Positions 6,383 to 13,160 are shown, counted from the first letter of the stretch. The stretch: 15,052 nt of DNA from Nanobdellati archaeon (GCA_018304505.1 JAGVWA010000016.1:1-15052), one strand, 5' to 3'. The notes: generated by a model from the letters alone, not told the origin. Translations and numbers: made by a program.

Positions 6383-6877
6383 ATGGCAGACAATGTACGA
6401 TACAAGACAAGCTTTAGGAGAAGACGCGAAGGCAAAACAAATTACCACAAACGCCTGGGCTTGCTAAAATCAGGCGAAGTAAGGCTAGTCGCTAGGGTAA
6501 TGGGAAACAGCGCCGTCGCACAGCTCGTGCAATACAAAGAAACCGGCGACGCGGTACTGGCAAACGCGACATCAAAAGAATTGAAGAAATACGAATACAA
6601 TGGGCACAAGGGAAATACTTCAGCAGCATACTTAACAGGCCTGCTCATAGGCACCAAGGCCAAGCAAAAAGGAATAAAAAAGGCCAACCTCGACATAGGC
6701 CTGGTAACACCGACAAAAGGGGCCAACGTCTACGGCCTCCTAAAAGGAGCCCTCGACGCAGGCCTTGAAGTGCCCCACAATGCAGGGGTGCTGCCAAGCG
6801 AAGACCGCATCAACGGGGCGCACACCAAAACAAAACAGGACATAGAAAAAATCAAACAAGCAATACTAAAACAGTGA
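6383..6877 (+). CDS. rpl18: 50S ribosomal protein uL18
   Basis: 5S rRNA-binding protein uL18, part of the central protuberance with uL5. It has 164 residues, somewhat shorter than many archaeal versions (about 190). Visible motifs are KTSFRRRREGKTNYHKRLGL, the strand segment VARVMGNSAVAQLVQY, the helix around GNTSAAYLTGLLIGTKAKQK, NLDIGLVTPTKGANVYGLLK and GALDAGLEVPHNAGVLPSED near the C-terminus. A clear AGGTGA at 6371-6376, 6 nt before ATG 6383, gives the start. The 36-nt spacer after eL19 is purine-rich and holds nothing else. Confidence 0.96.
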   Translation: MADNVRYKTSFRRRREGKTNYHKRLGLLKSGEVRLVARVMGNSAVAQLVQYKETGDAVLANATSKELKKYEYNGHKGNTSAAYLTGLLIGTKAKQKGIKKANLDIGLVTPTKGANVYGLLKGALDAGLEVPHNAGVLPSEDRINGAHTKTKQDIEKIKQAILKQ

Positions 6878-6883
6878 TGAAAA

Positions 6884-7534
6884 ATGGCAGAAAGAAAACC
6901 GACACGCGAAGACCTACTCGAACAATGGCATCCAAAAACAGAACTCGGCAGGATGGTCAAACGAGGAGACATAACAAGCATCGAAGAGATCTACAAGAAA
7001 AACCTCTCAATACTTGAACACGAAATTGTCGACTATCTGATTCCTAATTTACAAGAAGAAGTTCTGGGAAGACCAAAATCAGTACAGAGAGCCACCGGCT
7101 CCGGAAGAAAAATGAGCTTCTTCGCGATAGTCGCAGTAGGAGACAAGAACGGCCACATCGGCTTCGGAACCGGAAAAGCCCTAGAAGTAAGGCCATCAAT
7201 TGAACGCGCAGTAAAAAACGCAAAGAAGAACATCATGCACGTCCGAAGGGGCTGCGGCTCATGGGAATGCGCATGCGGCACAAGCCACAGCTTACCATTC
7301 AAGGTTCAGGCCAAATTCGGCTCTGCAAAGATCACGCTAAGGCCGGCACCAAAGGGCACGGGGGTCGTCGCAGGCAAGACCGCCAAGAAGGTCTTGGAAC
7401 TCGCGGGCTTCACAGACCTCTGGAGCCGCTCAGAAGGTTCAACAGATACTAAAATGAACCTCGCCAAGGCCACAATGAAGGCCCTTAACGAAACAAGGAA
7501 AATGAAACTCAAAACAGAAGTTGGGATACTATGA
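6884..7534 (+). CDS. rps5: 30S ribosomal protein uS5
   Basis: uS5 at the mRNA entry site, involved in decoding fidelity. It has 216 residues. An archaeal N-terminal region (TELGRMVKRGDITSIEEIYK) precedes the dsRBD-like domain at about 75-140: GSGRKMSFFAIVAVGDKNGH, IGFGTGKALEVRPSIERAVK, and the archaeal Cys-containing GCGSWECACGTSHSLPFKVQ. The C-terminal domain follows with LRPAPKGTGVVAGKTAKKVL, ELAGFTDLWSRSEGSTDTKM and NLAKATMKALNET. GTGATGA directly upstream can serve as ribosome binding site. Its stop overlaps the uL30 start (ATGA, 7531-7534). Confidence 0.97.
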   Translation: MAERKPTREDLLEQWHPKTELGRMVKRGDITSIEEIYKKNLSILEHEIVDYLIPNLQEEVLGRPKSVQRATGSGRKMSFFAIVAVGDKNGHIGFGTGKALEVRPSIERAVKNAKKNIMHVRRGCGSWECACGTSHSLPFKVQAKFGSAKITLRPAPKGTGVVAGKTAKKVLELAGFTDLWSRSEGSTDTKMNLAKATMKALNETRKMKLKTEVGIL

Positions 7535-7974
7535 CAATAACAGCAGTCCGCGTAAGAGGCAACGCAAAGCTCAGGAAAACAATAGAGGCCACCATGCAAA
7601 TGATGAATCTAAAGGCCGTCAACAACGTTGCCACATTGACTGACAACAAGGTAACCGAGGGTATGCTGCAAAAGGCAAAGGACTACGTAACCTGGGGCAC
7701 AATCACAAAGGACACATTCACGAAAATGCTGCTAAAGTGGGCAAAAACTGTTGACAACGCAAAAGTCACAGAGGGCTTCCTGAAGGAGCAGAACACAAGC
7801 GTCGATGAGTTGTACGAAGGCAAAAAGAAATTCAAAGACGCGAATATAAAAGCCACGATAAGGCTGCACCCCCCAAGAAAAGGATACGAAGGCGTGAAAA
7901 GACCGTACAGCATGAAGGGCGCGCTGGGCAACAGAAAAGACAAACTCGACGAACTCGTACAACGAATGATATAA
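7531..7974 (+). CDS. rpl30: 50S ribosomal protein uL30
   Basis: Large-subunit protein uL30, archaeal long form with 147 residues. The ferredoxin-like N-terminal part reads TITAVRVRGNAKLRKTIEAT and MQMMNLKAVNNVATLTDNKV. The archaeal extension includes GTITKDTFTKMLLKWAKTV and ends with RLHPPRKGYEGVKRPYSMKG and GALGNRKDKLDELVQRMI, which are strongly diagnostic. The start is ATGA-coupled to uS5. Downstream lies an 82-nt spacer, the largest in the operon, which contains short tandem repeats before uL15. Confidence 0.96.
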   Translation: MTITAVRVRGNAKLRKTIEATMQMMNLKAVNNVATLTDNKVTEGMLQKAKDYVTWGTITKDTFTKMLLKWAKTVDNAKVTEGFLKEQNTSVDELYEGKKKFKDANIKATIRLHPPRKGYEGVKRPYSMKGALGNRKDKLDELVQRMI

Positions 7975-8047
7975 GTGTAACAAGTGTAACCGAAATAACG
8001 TTAACTGAAATAACTTTAACTGAAACAACCATAACTGAAAATTAACA
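7973..8047 (+). repeat. Short tandem repeats in the uL30-uL15 spacer
   Basis: Two kinds of repeat stand side by side. AAGTGTAAC occurs twice in tandem (7973-7981 and 7982-7990). It is followed by four 15-nt units: AACCGAAATAACGTT (7988-8002), AACTGAAATAACTTT (8003-8017), AACTGAAACAACCAT (8018-8032) and AACTGAAAATTAACA (8033-8047). The first 8 bases of each 15-nt unit are nearly invariant and the second half drifts. The units end just before the uL15 ribosome binding site. They could be slippage products, a binding site for an RNA-binding protein, or an unstructured A-rich leader. No function is assigned. Confidence 0.8.
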
Positions 8048-8056
8048 CGTGATAGC

Positions 8057-8503
8057 ATGATAAGACGAAAACGAAAAATCAACAAACTCCGGGGCACCAG
8101 GACAGTTGGAGGCGGCAACACCAAAAACAGGAGAGGCAAAGGCAGCAGAATGGGCCGAGGCAGCGTAAAATCCCGCGGTGGCGGAACAAGAAACTTCATG
8201 CACATAAGAAAATACGAGCCGGAAAGGCTGCACCAGCCCGGCTTCAACAGCCTGCGCAAGAGGCTCAAGGCAATCACCCTCACAACTATTGAAAGCTTAG
8301 CAAAGGGCGCAAAGGAGCTCGACGTGACAAAATACGGATACCAAAAGGTAATCGCTACCGGCAACCTCAGTAAGCCAATAATTATAAAAGCACTCAAGTT
8401 TTCAGAAAAAGCAATTCAAAAAATAGAAGCCGCGGGTGGAAAAGCACAGCCCATATTCGAAGACGAACAGACACCACAAATGAGCCCCAGCGGAAACCAG
8501 TGA
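8057..8503 (+). CDS. rpl15: 50S ribosomal protein uL15
   Basis: Large-subunit protein uL15, whose extended basic N-terminus penetrates 23S rRNA. It has 148 residues. The N-terminal half is Gly/Arg/Lys-rich (KRKINKLRGTRTVGGGNTKN, RRGKGSRMGRGSVKSRGGGT). The globular C-terminal part contains TKYGYQKVIATGNLSKPIII and SEKAIQKIEAAGGKAQPIFE, the usual uL15 ending, followed by a short polar tail. CGTGATAGC before ATG 8057 contains a GTGAT ribosome binding site. It is followed by SecY after 6 nt, as in spc operons of bacteria and archaea. Confidence 0.96.
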   Translation: MIRRKRKINKLRGTRTVGGGNTKNRRGKGSRMGRGSVKSRGGGTRNFMHIRKYEPERLHQPGFNSLRKRLKAITLTTIESLAKGAKELDVTKYGYQKVIATGNLSKPIIIKALKFSEKAIQKIEAAGGKAQPIFEDEQTPQMSPSGNQ

Positions 8504-8509
8504 AGCATA

Positions 8510-9880
8510 ATGGTACACGTAAGAGTCTTCAAACCCCTGCTCGGGTTTCTGCCAGAAATCGCGCCACCTGTAGAAAAACCAGCACTAAACGAGCGGCTCA
8601 AGTGGACAGGCTTCGCACTACTCATTTTCGCCATAATGAGTGTCGTGAAACCGCTTGGCATCGCGACTGGTTCCCAGGCAGCGTTCCTGCAAAACCTCCA
8701 ACTAATTACAGCGTCAAGCATCGGAACACTTGCAACACTGGGCATTGGGCCAATCGTCATGGCCTCAATCATTCTGCAACTCCTTGTCGGAGCCGGCTTC
8801 ATTCAATTTAACCAACAGAATCCAGAAGAGCGACAGATATTTCAGGGCACGCAAAAGCTCGGCGCCGTGGTTTTCGCATTTGTTGAAGCAATTATTTATA
8901 CAATGAGCGGCTTCGTACCAAGCGCGCCGGGTGCGTTCTCTGTATTCATCTTAATACTTCAACTGGCATTCGCCGCAATCGTACTAATATACCTCGACGA
9001 GCTCATTGGAAAATACGGCATCGGCTCGGGGGTCGGATTGTTCATTGCGGCAGGGGTAAGCTTCAACATCATCTGGGGAGCATTCTCGTGGATATCGCAA
9101 GAAGGCGTCTTCATAGGGCAAGTCCCATTGCTGTTCCAGAGCCTGCTTGGCGGTGACCTAGAAGGCAGCGCCCTGTTGATACTGCTGTCAACCATTGCAG
9201 TGTTCCTCGTTGTCGTGTTCGCAGAGTCGATGAAAATCGAGATCCCAATCACGTTCGGACAGCAAAGGGGCATGAGCGGAAAATATCCCCTGAAGTTCTT
9301 TTACGTTTCGAACATGCCCGTCATCTTCGCCGCCGCCTTACTTGCAAACGTGCAACTATGGGGGATATTCCTACAGTCAGCAGGCCTCCCGATCCTGGGC
9401 ACGTTTGTCCAAAACCAGCCAACAGGGGGCCTGGCGTACTACCTAAGCAACCCATTCGGCTACCTGTCAAGCCCGGAAAACATCGTAACAACATTGTCAT
9501 CAATGGACCGACTGATGAACATCGGCGTCTACGCCTTATTCATGATAATATTCTGCATCATCTTCGGAAAGTTCTGGGTCGAAATGCAGGGCCTCGGACC
9601 AAAACAGGTTGCCTCGCAAATGCAGGGCCTAGGCTGGCAAATTCCCGGATTCAGGCGCGACCCCAGGGTGATCGAAAAAGTCCTCGAGAAGTACATCCCA
9701 ATGGTTACGGTGCTCGGAAGCGCAGCAGTAGGCCTCCTGGCAGTCATTGCAGACCTTACCGGGGCCTTAGGCACGGGCACGGGCATACTGCTTACAGTCG
9801 GCATCCTATACAGGTTATATGAAGAACTCGCGTCGCAACAGGCCTTCGAGCTGATGCCCGCCTTGAGGGGGATACTGTAA
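8510..9880 (+). CDS. secY: Preprotein translocase channel subunit SecY
   Basis: Central subunit of the SecYEG/Sec61 channel, which moves or inserts proteins at the cytoplasmic membrane. It has 456 residues and the hydrophobicity pattern of ten membrane helices, roughly at 32-50, 74-96, 117-135, 143-165, 173-194, 220-240, 263-285, 337-355, 397-418 and 423-441. The region between the first two (about 52-70) corresponds to the plug. Cytosolic loops carry the family motifs FGQQRGMSGKYPLKFFYVSN (about 249-268) and GLGPKQVASQMQGLGWQIPG, FRRDPRVIEKVLEKYIP (about 361-397), which contact the ribosome. The C-terminal YEELASQQAFELMPALRGIL is typical. Its stop overlaps the AdkA start (TAATG at 9878-9882). 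Confidence 0.98.
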   Translation: MVHVRVFKPLLGFLPEIAPPVEKPALNERLKWTGFALLIFAIMSVVKPLGIATGSQAAFLQNLQLITASSIGTLATLGIGPIVMASIILQLLVGAGFIQFNQQNPEERQIFQGTQKLGAVVFAFVEAIIYTMSGFVPSAPGAFSVFILILQLAFAAIVLIYLDELIGKYGIGSGVGLFIAAGVSFNIIWGAFSWISQEGVFIGQVPLLFQSLLGGDLEGSALLILLSTIAVFLVVVFAESMKIEIPITFGQQRGMSGKYPLKFFYVSNMPVIFAAALLANVQLWGIFLQSAGLPILGTFVQNQPTGGLAYYLSNPFGYLSSPENIVTTLSSMDRLMNIGVYALFMIIFCIIFGKFWVEMQGLGPKQVASQMQGLGWQIPGFRRDPRVIEKVLEKYIPMVTVLGSAAVGLLAVIADLTGALGTGTGILLTVGILYRLYEELASQQAFELMPALRGIL

Positions 9881-10449
9881 TGAGCATCATCGTCGCAGGG
9901 GCACCAGGAGCAGGAAAAACAACTGTCCTTAACGAAGCGAAGAAAATCGACAAGAAAATCAGAATTCACGGGGCCTGGGAGTACATCCTTGACGAAGCAA
10001 AAAAACAAAAAATAAAGACAAGCCACGACACAATACGCAAGCTGCCAAGGGAAACATGGATACAGCTCCAAGAAAGGGCATTCGAGGAGATAAAACACAA
10101 ATCCGAAATGCCCCTCATCGATACCCACCTCGCAATCCTGTCAGAAAACGGGTACTTCCCTGGATTGCCCGAAAACGTTTTAAAAATCATACAACCCAAA
10201 CTCATAATACTGCTCGAAGCTGACCCAAAGGACATCCTGGCTAGGCGCAAAAAGGACAAAACCAGGCAACGGAGCGACTTCGGGGGCAGTACAAAAATCC
10301 TGGAGCAACAGGACATAAACCGTGCATATGCAGCCACGTGCAGCAACAAAACCAACGCGCTCGTGAAAATAATAGTAAACCGCGAAGGGAAAGCCAAGGA
10401 AGCTGCAAAAGAGCTGATAGAAACAATTAAAAGCGTGAAAAACACATGA
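9880..10449 (+). CDS. adkA: Archaeal-type adenylate kinase AdkA
   Basis: Converts AMP + ATP to 2 ADP in the cytoplasm. It has 189 residues, the usual size of the archaeal family, which is distinct from bacterial Adk. The Walker A P-loop is at 7-15 (GAPGAGKTT). Other family motifs are DTIRKLPRETWIQLQERAFE (about 50-69), the AMP-site region IDTHLAILSENGYFPGLPEN (80-99), LLEADPKDILARRKKDKTRQ (111-130) and EQQDINRAYAA (142-152). Methanogen AdkA proteins that I recall have Gly at the Walker lysine position, whereas here K13 is canonical. It overlaps SecY (TAATG) and DUF106 (ATGA, 10446-10449), the standard archaeal arrangement. Confidence 0.95.
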   Translation: MSIIVAGAPGAGKTTVLNEAKKIDKKIRIHGAWEYILDEAKKQKIKTSHDTIRKLPRETWIQLQERAFEEIKHKSEMPLIDTHLAILSENGYFPGLPENVLKIIQPKLIILLEADPKDILARRKKDKTRQRSDFGGSTKILEQQDINRAYAATCSNKTNALVKIIVNREGKAKEAAKELIETIKSVKNT

Positions 10450-10919
10450 CATTACTAGGACTACAACCTGGACTTGAACTCTTGGCAATCGGCGCAATCC
10501 TAACTATAGCGCTCAACATAGTCAACAAAAAACTCGTGGACCAAAAGAGACTCAAGCGCATACAAAATGACATAAAGGAATTCCAAAAAGAGCACATGCA
10601 AGCAGTAAAAGGCCAGGACGAGGCAAAGAAAAAGAAGCTCGAAGAACGGCAGCCAGAAATCAACAAGCTCATCTCAGAGTCAATGAGCATGAGCATGCGA
10701 CCGTTGATGTACACCGCCATCCCCATGCTGGCCATATTCGGATACCTTCATTCCATTTACAACAACGACGCCACCGTCATAGTGCTGCCGCTGCTAGGAG
10801 ACATCAACTGGTTTTGGTGGTACTTCTACACGTCAATGCTCACAAGCATCATACTCCTCACAGTAGAAAAATTCACAAAAAAGGGTGAAAAGAATGACAA
10901 AGGTAATGCACAGAAATAA
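10446..10919 (+). CDS. DUF106 / EMC3-like membrane protein of the Oxa1 superfamily
   Basis: 157-residue integral membrane protein of the archaeal DUF106 family, which is related to Oxa1/YidC, EMC3 and TMCO1 membrane insertases. Three membrane segments are visible at about 9-26, 86-104 and 123-142. Between the first two lies a long, highly charged, predicted coiled coil (about 28-80, with KRLKRIQNDIKEFQKEHMQA and KKKKLEERQPEINKLISESM). This is the layout of the family: TM1, cytosolic coiled coil that can reach the ribosome, then two more TMs. The position just behind SecY and AdkA is conserved in archaea and fits a role in co-translational insertion. The catalytic details are inferred from relatives. 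Confidence 0.88.
   Translation: MTLLGLQPGLELLAIGAILTIALNIVNKKLVDQKRLKRIQNDIKEFQKEHMQAVKGQDEAKKKKLEERQPEINKLISESMSMSMRPLMYTAIPMLAIFGYLHSIYNNDATVIVLPLLGDINWFWWYFYTSMLTSIILLTVEKFTKKGEKNDKGNAQK
10883..10888 (+). promoter_or_regulatory. Shine-Dalgarno GGGTGA for eL34
   Basis: GGGTGA ends 5 nt before ATG 10894, within the end of the DUF106 gene. It selects 10894 as the eL34 start over the in-frame GTG at 10885 (part of this motif) and the internal ATG at 10906. Confidence 0.6.
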
Positions 10920-11199
10920 ACGGCTTAGAAACATAAGCTACAGGACACCGGGAAACGACACTAGAAAACGATACGTTAGGAAAGTCACGACAATCGTAAA
11001 GTGCGGCAACTGCAAAACCGCACTGCACGGCGCAACAAGCTTAAAGAGCGCAAGCAAGACACAAAAAACGCCAACAAGGGTCTATGCAGGAGAACTCTGC
11101 CACACATGCACAGAGCAAATACTAAAAATAAAAACGCGCATAAACGAAAAGACACTGGCGATCGAAAGCGTCGAACCGAGGTACAGGAAATACATATGA
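10894..11199 (+). CDS. rpl34e: 50S ribosomal protein eL34, zinc-binding
   Basis: Archaeal/eukaryotic large-subunit protein eL34. From ATG 10894 it has 101 residues. The family pattern is clear: a basic N-terminus with SYRTPGNDTRKRYVRK (about 15-30), a first zinc pair C37-G-N-C40 followed by LHG (44-46), the SKTQKTPTRVYAGELCHTC stretch, and the second pair C69-H-T-C72. The C-terminal tail of about 25 residues (LKIKTRINEK and on) goes slightly beyond the usual end. It overlaps DUF106 by 26 nt and its stop is in an ATGA with cytidylate kinase (11196-11199). It belongs to the archaeal adk-DUF106-eL34-cmk-eL14 cluster. Confidence 0.93.
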   Translation: MTKVMHRNKRLRNISYRTPGNDTRKRYVRKVTTIVKCGNCKTALHGATSLKSASKTQKTPTRVYAGELCHTCTEQILKIKTRINEKTLAIESVEPRYRKYI

Positions 11200-11735
11200 T
11201 AATAACGATGTCCGGACCCCCAGGAGCGGGCGACACAACAACAGCCAGAATCCTCGCAAAGAAGCTCAACTACTTTCTCCTTGAAATTGGAGAAGTAGGG
11301 AAACACATCGCGCAGGAACAAGGCTACAACATAGCAGAGTTCTGGGAACAAATCAAGAAACACCCTGACAAGCTCAGGGATTTCAACGAAACAATCGACA
11401 AAAAACAAACCGAGATCGTTAAGAGCGAGCGCAACGTCATAGTGAACAGCAAACTCGGCGCGTACAAACTCAACGCAGACCTCAAAATATTCATCAACGC
11501 GCCACTGCAGGTCCGAGCAGAGCGCGTAGCAGAGCGCGAAGACATACCGTTAAACGAGGCCCGGGAACGCATAACTAAAAGGGAAAAGAGCGAAAAGGAA
11601 GAATGGCTCAAACTCTATGGCATCGACATGGGCAACCTATCTGTCTATGACCTCGTGATCAATTCCGGGAAGCTCACCGCAGAGGACACCGCGGACATCA
11701 TACTTGAGTATTTACAGAAAATAAAGGCATACTAA
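11196..11735 (+). CDS. cmk: Cytidylate kinase, archaeal type, with Asp at the Walker A lysine position
   Basis: Phosphorylates CMP/dCMP to the diphosphates. From the ATG that overlaps the eL34 stop it has 179 residues; the frame is open further upstream through eL34, but homologue length and the ATGA overlap fix this start. Motifs of the archaeal Cmk family: P-loop region MSGPPGAGDTTTARILAKKL (5-24), an acidic LEIGEVGKHIAQEQGYNIAE (29-48), IDKKQTEIVKSERNVIVNS (67-85), DLKIFINAPLQVRAERVAER (95-114), and YGIDMGNLSVYDLVINSGKL (141-160). The usual Walker A lysine (or the Thr found in some archaeal Cmk) is Asp13 here. The gene is followed after 19 nt by eL14. Confidence 0.92.
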   Translation: MIITMSGPPGAGDTTTARILAKKLNYFLLEIGEVGKHIAQEQGYNIAEFWEQIKKHPDKLRDFNETIDKKQTEIVKSERNVIVNSKLGAYKLNADLKIFINAPLQVRAERVAEREDIPLNEARERITKREKSEKEEWLKLYGIDMGNLSVYDLVINSGKLTAEDTADIILEYLQKIKAY

Positions 11736-11754
11736 CAACAGAGGTGAAACAAAC

Positions 11755-12120
11755 ATGGCAATAATCGAACCAGGGCGAATCTGCGTCATCACAAAAGGCT
11801 CAGACGCAGGAAAAGAAGTCACAATAAAGGAAGCAATAGACGCAAACTTCGTAAAGATATCCGGGGAACACGTAAAGGAAAGGCGAATCAACATCAAACA
11901 CCTTGAGCCAACACCAAGAATAGGCAAGGCACCAGCAGGAAGGGCAGCCAAGGAAAAGAAAGAAATGGGAACACAGACTACAAAACGCGACACCAAAAAA
12001 GCAGCGCGCGCAGAGGCCAAAGCCGCCAAACCCAAGAAAGAAAAGAAAGCCCTTGTAAAAAAGACAGCGGAAGCAGCAAAAGAGAAAACAGCAAAGAAGA
12101 AAACTGAGAAGAAAAAATGA
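11755..12120 (+). CDS. rpl14e: 50S ribosomal protein eL14 with Lys/Ala-rich C-terminal tail
   Basis: Archaeal/eukaryotic large-subunit protein eL14 with a KOW-type barrel. The core is residues 1-55: MAIIEPGRICVITKGSDAGK, EVTIKEAIDANFVKISGEHV and KERRINIKHLEPTPRIG, which match the archaeal family closely. The remaining 65 residues are a Lys/Ala/Glu tail ending in TEKKK, where most archaeal homologues end shortly after the core (total about 75-95). GAGGTGA at 11741-11747, 7 nt upstream, is a very strong ribosome binding site. The stop overlaps the Cbf5 start (ATGA, 12117-12120). This eL14-Cbf5 pair is conserved in archaea. Confidence 0.93.
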   Translation: MAIIEPGRICVITKGSDAGKEVTIKEAIDANFVKISGEHVKERRINIKHLEPTPRIGKAPAGRAAKEKKEMGTQTTKRDTKKAARAEAKAAKPKKEKKALVKKTAEAAKEKTAKKKTEKKK

Positions 12121-12947
12121 ATTCTCTCGTCATCATCGACAAGCCCGCAGGACCAGCAAGCAACCAGGTGACTCAGTGGGTCAAGGAAATATTCAACGAA
12201 AAATCAACACACTGCGGCACCCTGGATCCGCAAGTCTCTGGCGTACTCCCCGTACTCATGGGAAACAAGGCAATCAAACTACAACCCTACTTGATGACCA
12301 GTGACAAGGAATACATCGTCCTGGCGAGGTCTGAAAAACCACTTCAAGAAACGGACATTCAAGGCGCGCTGCGCGAATTCACAGGCAAAATCTACCAAAC
12401 ACCCCCTGAAATCAGCGCAGTTGCAAAGAAAACCAGAATAAGGCAGATCTACGAAACAGAACTCATTGAAACCCAGGGAAATTATTTTCTCTTCCGCGCT
12501 GTGTGCCAGCATGGAACCTACATACGCAAACTGATCGAGGACTTATCACACGTCCTCGGAACCAAAGTAACAATGGAAGAGCTCCGAAGAACACGCACTG
12601 GGGCATTTACAGAACAGCAAGCCTATACCTTAACGAAAATCAATGACCTCCACGCGCTTGGGAGGGACTCATTAGTAACGCTGACACTTGAGCAGGCGGT
12701 GCAAAAACTGCCACGCATTGACATCAACACTAAAGCTGCAGAAAACATCGCCAAGGGCGCCGATCTGTACAACATCGGCATCATGGCCAAGAAGGGCAGC
12801 ATACAAAAGGGCACGCCCGTTGCCCTATTTCACGATCAACAACTCATAGCGGTTGGCGACGCGCTCTGCGACGAAACCCAGTTCAGTAAGCAGAAAGGAG
12901 CGGTCATCAAGACGAAAAAAGTTTTACAGGAGAAGGTGAACGAATGA
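12117..12947 (+). CDS. cbf5: tRNA/rRNA pseudouridine synthase Cbf5 (TruB family), short N-terminus
   Basis: Catalytic subunit of box H/ACA RNPs; archaeal Cbf5 makes pseudouridine in rRNA under guide RNAs and also U55 in tRNA. It has 276 residues. The catalytic Asp is D37 in HCGTLDPQVSGVLPV (32-46). KEY at 64-66 supplies the conserved Tyr, and QHGTYIRKLIEDL (131-143) contains the conserved Arg. RTRTGAFTEQQAYTL (158-172) matches the family. A PUA domain covers about 198-272. The protein starts directly at LVIIDKPAGPASNQV, so the roughly 40 residues that normally precede this motif in archaeal Cbf5 (total about 330) are missing. Starts in eL14 and ends in the next small gene are both ATGA overlaps. 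Confidence 0.92.
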   Translation: MNSLVIIDKPAGPASNQVTQWVKEIFNEKSTHCGTLDPQVSGVLPVLMGNKAIKLQPYLMTSDKEYIVLARSEKPLQETDIQGALREFTGKIYQTPPEISAVAKKTRIRQIYETELIETQGNYFLFRAVCQHGTYIRKLIEDLSHVLGTKVTMEELRRTRTGAFTEQQAYTLTKINDLHALGRDSLVTLTLEQAVQKLPRIDINTKAAENIAKGADLYNIGIMAKKGSIQKGTPVALFHDQQLIAVGDALCDETQFSKQKGAVIKTKKVLQEKVNE

Positions 12948-13096
12948 GCGAAACGCAAGCAAACGAATTAGGGCAAACATCAACCATGCAAACAACCCAA
13001 TCACAGCCAGAACCAAAAGCAACGGAGACTGAAAACGTTTGTCCAACATGTGGACTAGTTTTATACAACGATGGAACCTGCCCAACCAAACACTAA
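12944..13096 (+). CDS. Small zinc-knuckle protein coupled to Cbf5, function unknown
   Basis: A 50-residue protein. The start ATG overlaps the Cbf5 stop (ATGA, 12944-12947) and GGTGA at 12935-12939 is 4 nt upstream, so it is very likely translated. Residues 1-31 are polar low complexity (Thr, Gln, Glu, Pro). The C-terminal part, VCPTCGLVLYNDGTCPTKH (32-50), has C33, C36, C46 and the terminal H50 as a probable Cys3His zinc site. I do not recognise a family with certainty. The arrangement recalls the zinc ribbon of Nop10 (CPxCG...TCP), the small partner of Cbf5, but the Nop10 C-terminal helix is absent and the last pair is C-x3-H instead of CxxC. It is the last gene of the operon. Confidence 0.75.
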   Translation: MSETQANELGQTSTMQTTQSQPEPKATETENVCPTCGLVLYNDGTCPTKH

Positions 13097-13160
13097 AACA
13101 ACAGAAACACAATTAAAAAAAACGGCGCCCAAGACAAAAACGGGGTACAGAGCGCAAAGC
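13097..13160 (+). other. Spacer between operon and tRNA-Ser, no terminator seen
   Basis: A-rich on the + strand with one GGCGCC palindrome (13128-13133 region). There is no T-run and no strong hairpin, so transcription from the operon may read through into the tRNA. I see no gene here. Confidence 0.5.

Noticed and set aside
11001-11195. 65-residue N-terminal extension of cytidylate kinase
   Set aside because: It is the shifted frame of eL34; the ATGA overlap and homologue length give the start at 11196.
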